From: Akkermansia muciniphila
GTDB lineage: Bacteria; Verrucomicrobiota; Verrucomicrobiia; Verrucomicrobiales; Akkermansiaceae
NCBI RefSeq assembly: GCF_018709685.1
Contig: NZ_JABDHQ010000015.1
Location: forward strand, 1 to 58,081
Direction of reading: 5' to 3'
DNA: 58,081 bases
Part shown: piece by piece, positions 25,718-33,538 of the stretch
How positions within the stretch are numbered: the stretch's first letter is position 1
Layout of the letters: each line of letters starts with the position of its first letter
Program-made: the position numbers and the translations under genes
Notes under the pieces: model-generated
What the model saw: only the letters and a program-made list of their open reading frames with translations
What the model was told of the DNA's origin: nothing
The model's database searches: none

Positions 25718-26632
25718 ATGACTGACAGACGTACTTTTTTAAAGGGGACTGCCGCCGTAGGGGCGCTTGCAGCCATCTCGGACATGGACTCCCTGTTCGC
25801 CCAGGAGGCCGGGGCCCCGGCTTCTTCCGGCATTCCGGACCTGGTGGCCGTCCGCAACGGCACCCGTGCGGACATGGTCCGGAAGGCCGTGGATACGCTG
25901 GGGGGCATGCAGGCCTTTGTCAAGCCGGGCCAGACCGTCGTGATCAAGCCGAACATCGGCTGGAACAAGGGGCCGGAATTCGGTTCCAACACCCATCCTG
26001 AAACCGTCGCCACGCTGGTGGAACTGTGCAAGCAGGCAGGGGCGAAGGAAGTCAGGGTATTCGACCACTGCTGCCACAACGGAGCCTATGAAGGCAGCGG
26101 CGTGAAAGAGGCCGTGGAAAAAGCCGGCGGCGTGATGGTGGACGGCGGCAACGAAGGGCAGTATGTGCAGACGGAAAACCCGAAGGCCAAAAAATTCACT
26201 TCCGCCAAGGTGCACAAGGCCGTGCTGGAAGCGGATGTCTACATCACCTGCCCCCCGCTCAAGCACCACAGCGGTTCCGAAATGACCGCCTGCATGAAGA
26301 ACGTGATGGGCACCGTCTGGGACCGTGGCGCCATGCATAAGAACGACCTGCACCAGTGCATCGCGGACGCCGTGTACTTCCGCAAGCCTGACCTGTGCGT
26401 GCTGGACGCCTACATGCCCATGGTGCGCAACGGCCCCGTGGGGAAGGACACCAATGACCTGGTGGAGCGCAAGACCCTTCTGGCCTCCCGTGACATCGTG
26501 GCCATTGACGCCGCAGGCGCGGCCCTGCTGAACAAGGCCGGGAAAATCCGCCACGTGCAGTTGGGAGAGGAAATGGGGCTGGGCACCGCCGACCTTTCCA
26601 AGCTCAACATCCGCCGCATCAGCATGGCCTGA
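25718..26632 (+). CDS. DUF362 domain protein with Tat signal
   Basis: The 304-residue protein starts at MTDRRTFLKGTAAVGALAAI, a twin-arginine signal, so it is probably exported folded; an in-frame ATG 33 codons upstream would bury the signal. The body has VVIKPNIGWNKGPEFGSNTH, VFDHCCHNGAYEGSG, CPPLKHHSGSEMTACMKNVM and IDAAGAALL, typical of DUF362 proteins, which often occur with iron-sulfur proteins. The next gene encodes a polyferredoxin, 70 bases downstream. No [4Fe-4S] motif is in this protein itself. Precise role unknown. Confidence 0.9.
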   Translation: MTDRRTFLKGTAAVGALAAISDMDSLFAQEAGAPASSGIPDLVAVRNGTRADMVRKAVDTLGGMQAFVKPGQTVVIKPNIGWNKGPEFGSNTHPETVATLVELCKQAGAKEVRVFDHCCHNGAYEGSGVKEAVEKAGGVMVDGGNEGQYVQTENPKAKKFTSAKVHKAVLEADVYITCPPLKHHSGSEMTACMKNVMGTVWDRGAMHKNDLHQCIADAVYFRKPDLCVLDAYMPMVRNGPVGKDTNDLVERKTLLASRDIVAIDAAGAALLNKAGKIRHVQLGEEMGLGTADLSKLNIRRISMA

Positions 26633-26702
26633 GGCGGCGGCCTCCTCCCGCGGATGACGCGGAAGGGGCCAACTTTCCGCCTCCGGCGGTTTTATTACTG
26701 GT

Positions 26703-28460
26703 ATGTCAGTCATCAAAGCCTTTTTCGTCAGTCCGCTGAAGTGGCTCCGCGTGACGGTGGCCGTCATCTTCTTCGTCGGGATTGCGTATGCCTTCCTGCA
26801 CCATATTCCCGCGTGGAACGTTCCGAACATGACGGGCGGAGGGGAAGGCATGGAAAACTCTTTCTCCCTGGCGCAGTGGCAGTTTATCCCGTCCGTGCTG
26901 GGGGCTCTGGACGGTGTTTCCGTTTCCATCGGGATTCTGGCGGTTCTGCTGCTGCTCACGCTGCTGTTCGGGCGCGTCTATTGCTCCTTCCTCTGTCCGC
27001 TGGGTATTCTCCAGGACATCGTTTTCCGAATCCGCCGCTGGATGGCGCCGAAGCGTTTCCTGAAATTTTCCACTCCCGTGCCATGGGTGCGGTATGTGGT
27101 GCTGGGAGCGCTGGCCGCCTGCTGCGTGACCGGGCTTGCCGGCCTGTCCCTGAACTGGCTGGACCCGTACAGCATCTTCGGGCGCATCATGTATGTGCTG
27201 GCATGGCCTGCCGCCATCTGGAGCAACAACCTGCTGGCGGGGGACAGCGCCTCTGCCGACCTGGTCCGCATGGACTATTTCTCCGTGGCCTTTCCGGCCC
27301 TGCTGGCTTCTGCGGGCATGCTCGGCCTGGTGGTCGTCATGAGCGCCTGGAAAGGGCGCCTGTACTGTAATACGGTGTGCCCCGTGGGTACGCTGCTGGG
27401 GCTGCTCTCCCGCGTCTCCCTCTTCCGGCTGGGCTTTGATCCCGGTTCCTGCAAGAAATGCGGCAAATGCGTCAAATCCTGCAAGGCCCAGTGCCTGAAC
27501 CTGAAGGAATACAGGATAGACGCCTCCCGCTGCGTGGCGTGCTACGACTGCGTGCGTTCCTGCTCCGAGGGGGGGATACGCTACCGCTGGTTCACCAAAA
27601 CCCGCACGCTGATTCCCGCCAAAAAGAAAAAAGCCGCCCCGGCGCCCGTTCCCCCTTCCGCGGCCGCCGCTCCCCCCATCGCCGGGAGTTCCCGCCGCCA
27701 GTTCCTGGGGGCCACCGCGGCCGGACTGGCTACCGCGGCCCTTTCCGGATGCCGTGGTGACGCCGCCCAGAGGCTGGACCCCACCCAGTGCGTCCTGCCC
27801 CCCGGCGCCGGGTCTCTGGAACGCTTTCTGGACAGGTGCACCGGGTGCCAGATGTGCATAGCCAACTGCCCCACCCATGTGCTCCAGCCTGCCTATTTGC
27901 AGCTCGGGCTGAAAGGGTTCATGAAGCCCCGGATGGATTTTTCCACCAAATACTGCCTTTACGACTGCCACCGCTGTGCGGAAGTCTGCCCCACGGGCGC
28001 CATCCGCCAGCTCCCCATTACGGCGGAGAGGGATACTGCGGAACTTACGAAGGATACCACGCGCATCGCCGTGGCCCAGTTCTACGTCTGCCGCTGCCTG
28101 GTTGCGCGGGAGGACATGGACTGCGGCGCCTGTACGGAGCACTGCCCCACCAAGGCCCTTTACACGGTACCCTACATCGGGCGGGACGGGCAGGAACACC
28201 GCCTGCCCCGGCTGGACCCTTCCCTGTGCATCGGCTGCGGCGCGTGCGAACACGCGTGCCCCGTCACCACGGAACGGCCGGAGGAACGCGCGCGCCTGAA
28301 TTCCTGCAACCTGTGCGAGGAGAGATGCGAGTTCAGGAAACACCGGGAAATGCCTACCCGCGCCCTCATCGTCCGCGCCGTGAACCCCCAGCAGAAAGCC
28401 GTGAAGAAATTTGAGGAAAAAGCCGTGGATCCGGTAGGGGATGCGGACTTCCCGTTCTGA
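26703..28460 (+). CDS. Membrane polyferredoxin with internal twin-arginine segment
   Basis: The 585-residue protein begins with NapH-type membrane helices (about five, residues 10-235) interspersed with CSFLCPLG and CNTVCPVG cysteine pairs. Two 4Fe-4S sites (CKKCGKCVKSCKAQC, CVACYDCVRSC) follow to ~300, then a Lys/Pro/Ala-rich linker and SRRQFLGATAAGLATAALSG at 330-349, which looks like a Tat signal inside the chain. After it come more ferredoxin sites ([52 protein letters not shown]). It resembles a fusion of a NapH/NosR-like membrane protein with a NapG-like one. It should carry electrons between a quinone or soluble donor and an unknown partner, possibly the DUF362 protein. Confidence 0.86.
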   Translation: MSVIKAFFVSPLKWLRVTVAVIFFVGIAYAFLHHIPAWNVPNMTGGGEGMENSFSLAQWQFIPSVLGALDGVSVSIGILAVLLLLTLLFGRVYCSFLCPLGILQDIVFRIRRWMAPKRFLKFSTPVPWVRYVVLGALAACCVTGLAGLSLNWLDPYSIFGRIMYVLAWPAAIWSNNLLAGDSASADLVRMDYFSVAFPALLASAGMLGLVVVMSAWKGRLYCNTVCPVGTLLGLLSRVSLFRLGFDPGSCKKCGKCVKSCKAQCLNLKEYRIDASRCVACYDCVRSCSEGGIRYRWFTKTRTLIPAKKKKAAPAPVPPSAAAAPPIAGSSRRQFLGATAAGLATAALSGCRGDAAQRLDPTQCVLPPGAGSLERFLDRCTGCQMCIANCPTHVLQPAYLQLGLKGFMKPRMDFSTKYCLYDCHRCAEVCPTGAIRQLPITAERDTAELTKDTTRIAVAQFYVCRCLVAREDMDCGACTEHCPTKALYTVPYIGRDGQEHRLPRLDPSLCIGCGACEHACPVTTERPEERARLNSCNLCEERCEFRKHREMPTRALIVRAVNPQQKAVKKFEEKAVDPVGDADFPF

Positions 28461-28513
28461 GTGCGGCCCGTGAGGGCAAGTCCTTTCCCGCTGCGCTCCG
28501 AATAATGGTTGTG

Positions 28514-28563
28514 ATGAGGGCCGGGAAATCCCGGTTTCCCGGCTCTTGTAAAAACCTTCCATG
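28514..28563. repeat. 50-bp dispersed GC hairpin repeat, copy 2
   Basis: ATGAGGGCCGGGAAATCCCG and the sequence after it match 17086-17135. The hairpin GGCCGGG/CCCGG..CCCGGC followed by CTTGTAAA is shared. It lies 53 bases after the polyferredoxin stop. Confidence 0.6.
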
Positions 28564-28641
28564 GGGGAAAACTCCGGCTGTCCTTCCCCTTGCGTTCACA
28601 AGTAAATCATTTATCATCAATTAGCAAAAAAGTTGACGGCT

Positions 28642-28890
28642 ATGTGGGAATGGATGAGAAATGAAATTCTGGAATGGATGACGGACTGGCTGGCGGACGC
28701 CTTTTCCCTGTCTCCCCTTTACGCGGAAGAATGGACCCTGTTGCGGTTCATCAATGCTTTTTTACTGGCGTGCGCCGTAGCGTTTCTGCTGGCGGCGGGC
28801 TTGCTGGGGTGGGCACCTTTCCTGATTGCGGCGGCTCTTCTGCTGACAGGCGCCGTCACCAGGCTGGTGGTGTGGAAGCTGATGAAATGA
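28642..28890 (+). CDS. Small membrane protein, unknown
   Basis: The 82-residue protein from ATG 28642 (TTG 28633 also possible) has two hydrophobic segments, LRFINAFLLACAVAFLLAAG and GWAPFLIAAALLLTGAVTRL, and an acidic Trp-rich start (MWEWMRNEILEWMTDWLADA). I do not recognise a family. It stands between the polyferredoxin gene and the convergent GNAT gene, 22 bases from the latter. Codon use is like its neighbours. Confidence 0.6.
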   Translation: MWEWMRNEILEWMTDWLADAFSLSPLYAEEWTLLRFINAFLLACAVAFLLAAGLLGWAPFLIAAALLLTGAVTRLVVWKLMK

Positions 28891-28912
28891 AATCTTCCTG
28901 ATTGCGGCGGAT

Positions 28913-29422
28913 TCAGGCCTTCTTTTCCAGAAATACCGTCGTCATGCCTGGTGCCGTCTCTCTGTACAGCTCCACATAACCCAGCTTGCGGTACAGATGC
29001 AGGGTTTCCGGGGTCTCCGCCGAGGTGAAGAGGAAGTAACTGGCCGCTTTTCCACGGAAGTGTTCTTCCAGATGCTGCATGAGCTGCCGTCCGAGTCCCC
29101 TGTTCCGGCAGGCCGGGTCCACAATCAGCTTGCCTACGCGGCAGACTCCTTCAGCATCCAGGCAGCCTCTGACGGACGCGGTGATACGCCCGTTTTCCGT
29201 ATATTTGAAGACCACGCCGTGTCGCGCCTCCTCCTGCAAATCTTCCAGGGTCTGTTGCAGAGGCGGAATAGTGCCGAGCCCCAGCCGCTCCGCCACTTCT
29301 CCGAAGGCGAGGAATTGAAGATTCAGGATTGCCGGAAAGTCTTCCCGGGATGCTTGCCGGATCATGGCCCCCATCATGGTTCCGGAAAAGGGCGGAAACC
29401 ATGAAAAAAAGCGGGATGTCAT
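28913..29422 (-). CDS. GNAT family N-acetyltransferase
   Basis: The protein is 169 residues from ATG 29422, whose ATGA overlaps the stop of the upstream gene; ATG 29365 (MIRQASREDFPAIL) is where GNAT homology begins. It has IRQASREDFPAILNLQF, GKLIVDPACRNRGLGRQLMQ (the acetyl-CoA loop R-x-x-G-x-G, V-D-P) and LYRKLGYVELYRET, all typical of single-domain GNATs. Substrate unknown. It appears to be the second gene of a minus-strand pair with 29419-31095. Confidence 0.88.
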   Translation of the reverse strand: MTSRFFSWFPPFSGTMMGAMIRQASREDFPAILNLQFLAFGEVAERLGLGTIPPLQQTLEDLQEEARHGVVFKYTENGRITASVRGCLDAEGVCRVGKLIVDPACRNRGLGRQLMQHLEEHFRGKAASYFLFTSAETPETLHLYRKLGYVELYRETAPGMTTVFLEKKA

Positions 29423-31095
29423 TTTTCCGTGGGAGCCGGGACGATGCCGCCCAGCCCGATGCGCATGTTCAGGGGATGGCGGATAACGGTTGGGTTGACG
29501 ATGTATTTTGCGCAGCAGCTTAAAGTGCCGGGAGGCTGTGGAAAGGAATAGGTGATGAGGTGGGCGGTTTCATCCTCCGGGTCTTTATTGGTCATGATCT
29601 GTATGCCCCCTTCCACATGAAAGCCGCTGAAATGCGGTTTTCCATGGTGGCCCTGCAACTTGAAGGTGACCCGGCATTCCTTTGCTGACGGCTTAATGCC
29701 GAGAAGGGTGGCCTGAAGCCGGAAGGGCGGATAGCCTTCGGATGCTGCCGGAACGTCGAACACCCATTTTTTGCCCGGTTCTGCCGGAATCGTCCGGGCC
29801 GGAGTTGTGTGAACTTCTCCGACCGGCACGCGGAGCTCCCCGGTCAGCAGCCATCCCCCGTTGCCGGGAGGGAGCGAACGGGGAAGAGGAAAAAAGAGCA
29901 TGTTATAGGTGGAGGTTCCCCATGTGGGAGGCTTAACCCGGCAGTGAACGGCTGTTTTTCCACCGGGGGTGGAAAGGTTGATATAACTGGCTCCCTGTTG
30001 TTCCATATCATTCAGCAGGGCGTGGTTTTTATCCGTATGAAGGTGAATGCCGAGAAAGACGGGTTCCTGCTCGTTTCTAGAGAAAAACCAATTGTATAAT
30101 TTTACCTGAAGGGCTGATGACGGCCGTGCGGAAAGACCGGATTCAGGGTTGTTCACCGGTTCCCGGGAAGGGCGGGGCGTAGAAAGGGAGGGGTTCACGG
30201 TCAGGTCAATGGGAACATCCAGCGAATGTTTGCTGGGAAGGTAAACGGCGCCGATTTTCAATTCACGGGGGAGGCTGGGGACGGGCTTTCCCGCTCCTTC
30301 CCCATCCGTTTCTTCTTCCATTTCGTACAGGCAGGCAATTCTGGTTTTACCGTCTTCCTGTTCTTCAATTTCCGGCGTAAGGGCGCGCCGCAGGCCGGGT
30401 ATGGGGCGTCCGGTGGAATCCAGAATGGCAAAGCCTTGAATGAAAGCGGAAGAAGGGAATTCCGCCTCGCAGGATAGGGTGGTCCGCTCTTCGTTGGTTT
30501 TCAGTTGAATGGAAGCCGTGTTGCTGGCGGAGTCAGCCTGGATGATATCGCTGTTTTCCCGGACGCCTGGCTCCGGAAGGTCCAGATAGAATGTCTGGGG
30601 CTCTTCCGCTGGTTGGACCGTTTGCTCCAGCATCAGCCGTTGCGGGTCCGGGCAGAACTGGACGGTCCAGGTTCCGCGGATGCGCAGCCATTCCGATTGA
30701 GGGGCCGGCAGCTCCTTGAAACCGCAGGAAAAATGCAGGATGGTGTAAGGTGACCCGGGAGAGGATGAGGATTTGGAGCCAAGAACATGGGAAGGATTGA
30801 GCTTGCCGGGCACTCCCCATGGCTGGCGGGGGTCGCAGGGCGTTTCTTTTCCGGTGGAATCCCGCATGGCCAGTCGCGTGAGCTGTCCTTCCCCGGAAGA
30901 AGGAACGATAAAGGTTCCTTTCCCTTGCAGCATGATGGAGATGCCCAGGCTGACTTTTCCGGGTCCGTTCATATAGGAAATGCTCCAGTCATCCAGGGCG
31001 ACGGTAAAACGGGGCTGCTCCGCGGCCGGAGGCGGGGCGGCACATGCCAGGGGAGCCAGAAAGGCGGCTAAAGCGAGGGAGCGGGTAAAAATCAT
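29419..31095 (-). CDS. Secreted protein of unknown function
   Basis: The 558-residue protein has a signal peptide (MIFTRSLALAAFLAPLACAA) and a predominantly beta-rich, Pro/Gly/Ser-rich body with charged patches. I see no catalytic motif or known domain. Repeated beta-type segments (FTVALDDWSISYMNGPGKVS, SLSTPRPSREPVNN) could be surface domains. Its stop overlaps the GNAT start as ATGA. It is divergent from the ABCG-type transporter at 31227, with 131 bases between them. A periplasmic or surface role is likely from the signal peptide only. Confidence 0.7.
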   Translation of the reverse strand: MIFTRSLALAAFLAPLACAAPPPAAEQPRFTVALDDWSISYMNGPGKVSLGISIMLQGKGTFIVPSSGEGQLTRLAMRDSTGKETPCDPRQPWGVPGKLNPSHVLGSKSSSSPGSPYTILHFSCGFKELPAPQSEWLRIRGTWTVQFCPDPQRLMLEQTVQPAEEPQTFYLDLPEPGVRENSDIIQADSASNTASIQLKTNEERTTLSCEAEFPSSAFIQGFAILDSTGRPIPGLRRALTPEIEEQEDGKTRIACLYEMEEETDGEGAGKPVPSLPRELKIGAVYLPSKHSLDVPIDLTVNPSLSTPRPSREPVNNPESGLSARPSSALQVKLYNWFFSRNEQEPVFLGIHLHTDKNHALLNDMEQQGASYINLSTPGGKTAVHCRVKPPTWGTSTYNMLFFPLPRSLPPGNGGWLLTGELRVPVGEVHTTPARTIPAEPGKKWVFDVPAASEGYPPFRLQATLLGIKPSAKECRVTFKLQGHHGKPHFSGFHVEGGIQIMTNKDPEDETAHLITYSFPQPPGTLSCCAKYIVNPTVIRHPLNMRIGLGGIVPAPTEK

Positions 31096-31187
31096 TTAAT
31101 TTAATTGGAGAAATGCCGTGAAGGGAAAGTTTTTGAATAACATATTCTTCGTTTACGGCAAGATAAAACCCGGATACCCGATTTTCC

Positions 31188-31217
31188 TTGATGATGCAGG
31201 AATTGATACGTTAGGAT
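31188..31217 (+). promoter_or_regulatory. Candidate promoter of the ABCG-type transporter operon
   Basis: TTGATG (31188-31193), 18 bases, TAGGAT (31212-31217), with the transporter ATG at 31227, leaves a very short leader. The match is moderate. Confidence 0.4.
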
Positions 31218-31226
31218 AAAAGAACC

Positions 31227-33053
31227 ATGTTGCAGGCGGACGGCATTACGTATGAGATAGAAACACCGGATGGTCCTTTGAAATTATTGGACAATGTCAG
31301 CTTTAATGTGCCCAGGGGGCATTTTATGGCTATTGTGGGACCTTCCGGGTGCGGAAAGACCACCTTGTTAAAGGCGGTTGCGGGCATGATTGCGGAAACG
31401 GACGGCCGTTTTTTCTGGAATGGCCATGATCTGGCGGAAGAAGACTTTGAACCGTCGGAAATCGGGTTCGTTCCCCAGTTCAGCATTGCCTATGACCAGT
31501 TGAGCGTGGATGAGAATGTGGAGAGCGCCGCCAGGCTCCGCTGCCGGTTCAATTCCGTGGACGATTTGGACGACAGCATTGACAATGCGCTGGAAGTAAC
31601 CGGGATGGAAGGGATTGCGGACCGTGACGTGAAGATTCTTTCCGGCGGCCAGAAGCGGCGCCTGGCGCTGGCCATGGAGTTGGTGTCCAATCCGCGCCTG
31701 CTGATTTGCGACGAGGTGACGTCCGGCCTGGACCCCAGGTCCGAGCACGATATCGTGGACCTTCTGCATGAAATCTCCCGTTCGGAAGGCCGCATCGTCA
31801 TTTCCGTCACGCACAGCCTTTCCCATCTGGACCGGTATGATTCCATCCTGGTGATGCACCAGGGCTGCGTGGCTTATCACGGTTCTCCGAAGACCATGCT
31901 CCATTACTTCGGCGTTTCCTCGCTGGAGGAGATTTATCCCAAGCTTCAGGACCGTGAAGGCCCCTCCTGGTGCCGGTCCTGGGGCAAGCACCGGGATTCC
32001 TATTATTCCCGGATGGAGAAGGAGAGGGAACAGAAGATTCTTTCCGGGGAACTCCCGGATCCGGATGCCGTGCGCAGCGCCGTGAGAGCCGGGAAGGCAG
32101 GGGAAGCGCCGGAAACGGAGGAAGAAGGGGCGGAAGCCGTGCAGGACGATCCCGCGGAAACCCGCGCCGAGGAAGGGCAGGGGGATGCTCCGGAGGATTC
32201 CATTCCGGAAGTGCCGGGATTTTTTACGCAGTTCTTTTGCCTGCTGGGGCGCCGCTGGCGCATCTTTTTCCGTGACCGCTCCCAATTGATTCTGCAATTG
32301 GTGATGATTCTGCTGTTTCCGGTGCTGGTAGCCATGTTCACGGACAAGGGCACCGGGCAGATCGTGGGGCTTTCCGCCACACAGGACGTGCAGACCCTCC
32401 AGAAGGATATGGAGGCCCAGCAGTTGAATATGAAGACGGGTTCCGCCGTTTCCGGCATCATCATGTTTGAAGTGATTCTGCTGGGCCTGATGGGCTCCAA
32501 CAATGCCGCGCGGGAGGTGGCCGGGGAACGGGCCATCATGGAGAAGGAGAAATACGCGGGCATGCGGCCTTCCGCCTATCTGGGGAGCAAGCTGGCCTAC
32601 CTGAGCGTTCTGGTGCTGGTGCAGTCCGTCTGGATGTTCGCCTTTGTGGATTTCTTCTGGGACCGGGGCGGCGGCCTGACGCACCTGCTGTTCCTGATTC
32701 TGGCGGACGCCGCCATGACCTTTGTGTGCCTGGGCATTTCCTCCCTGGCCCGGAGCGCGGACCAGGCCTCCCTGCTGAGCATTTACCTGGTGGGCTTCCA
32801 GCTTCCCCTTTCCGGGGCGGTGCTGGCCCTTCCGGAACAGGTGGAGGGTTTCATACGGCCCTTCATTTCCGCGTACTGGGCCTGGTCCGGCAGCATCTCC
32901 GCCCTGAAGGCCGACGTGTACAACGCCGTCAAGAATGTGCTGGATACGGACCTGACCCCGGCCCTGCTTTGCTATGTTGTTCTGGGCGCACACGTTGCAT
33001 GCGGCATTGCCGCTTCCTACGCGGGCATTCGCCGCTCGCGCTGGGAGCTGTAA
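31227..33053 (+). CDS. ABCG-type ABC half-transporter (ATPase plus ABC-2 permease)
   Basis: The 608-residue protein has an N-terminal nucleotide-binding domain with GPSGCGKT at 38-45, signature LSGGQKRR and LLICDEVTSGLDP, an acidic linker (~270-320, EEEGAEAVQDDPAETRAEEG) and a permease domain with six hydrophobic segments. This order is typical of ABCG-like exporters of lipids or small molecules. Half-transporters dimerise. It heads a run with the small membrane protein at 33107 and the secreted protein at 33535, so all may serve one envelope function. Substrate unknown. Confidence 0.9.
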   Translation: MLQADGITYEIETPDGPLKLLDNVSFNVPRGHFMAIVGPSGCGKTTLLKAVAGMIAETDGRFFWNGHDLAEEDFEPSEIGFVPQFSIAYDQLSVDENVESAARLRCRFNSVDDLDDSIDNALEVTGMEGIADRDVKILSGGQKRRLALAMELVSNPRLLICDEVTSGLDPRSEHDIVDLLHEISRSEGRIVISVTHSLSHLDRYDSILVMHQGCVAYHGSPKTMLHYFGVSSLEEIYPKLQDREGPSWCRSWGKHRDSYYSRMEKEREQKILSGELPDPDAVRSAVRAGKAGEAPETEEEGAEAVQDDPAETRAEEGQGDAPEDSIPEVPGFFTQFFCLLGRRWRIFFRDRSQLILQLVMILLFPVLVAMFTDKGTGQIVGLSATQDVQTLQKDMEAQQLNMKTGSAVSGIIMFEVILLGLMGSNNAAREVAGERAIMEKEKYAGMRPSAYLGSKLAYLSVLVLVQSVWMFAFVDFFWDRGGGLTHLLFLILADAAMTFVCLGISSLARSADQASLLSIYLVGFQLPLSGAVLALPEQVEGFIRPFISAYWAWSGSISALKADVYNAVKNVLDTDLTPALLCYVVLGAHVACGIAASYAGIRRSRWEL

Positions 33054-33106
33054 TTTAATGCGTGCACTTGCGCGGAGTTCGTTATATACTTTTTCCATCA
33101 AAAGTT

Positions 33107-33538
33107 ATGGCGAGACGACGTGCAGCAAAAAAAAAGAGTTCCTCATCATCCGCGCTGATGCTGGTGGTCGGCGCGGTAGTACTTGTGCTGGCCGTCATCG
33201 TGGGAGTTGTCGTATTCCGCGCCAAGGAGAAGCCGCAGGCGGGGTCCGACATTCCGCTGGATATCCTGGCGGCGAACGCTTCCCAGCTTTCCAATAACAA
33301 TTACGTGCTGGACGGAACGGTGATCGACCGTTTTCCGCGCGGCGAGTCCGAGCTGATTTCCTTTTTGTACAAGGACGCCTCCGGGCGTGAATACATTATT
33401 CCCATTTCTGTTTCCGCGGAGGCCAGGAACGGCCTGAACATCAACCGCGACCAGCAGTACAGAATAGAATTCCGTGTGGAAGACATCACTCCGAAGGTGC
33501 GCGGCGTATGCGTAGCCACATCCATTCAGCCTAAATGA
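33107..33538 (+). CDS. Single-pass membrane protein, unknown
   Basis: The 143-residue protein from ATG 33107 (MARRRAAKKKSSSSSALMLV) has a strongly basic N-terminus, one membrane helix (LMLVVGAVVLVLAVIVGVVV) and an extracytoplasmic beta-type domain (VLDGTVIDRFPRGESELISF, IEFRVEDITPKVRGVCVATS). I do not recognise the family. Its stop overlaps the next ATG as ATGA, indicating coupling. The ABC transporter stop is 53 bases upstream. Confidence 0.78.
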   Translation: MARRRAAKKKSSSSSALMLVVGAVVLVLAVIVGVVVFRAKEKPQAGSDIPLDILAANASQLSNNNYVLDGTVIDRFPRGESELISFLYKDASGREYIIPISVSAEARNGLNINRDQQYRIEFRVEDITPKVRGVCVATSIQPK

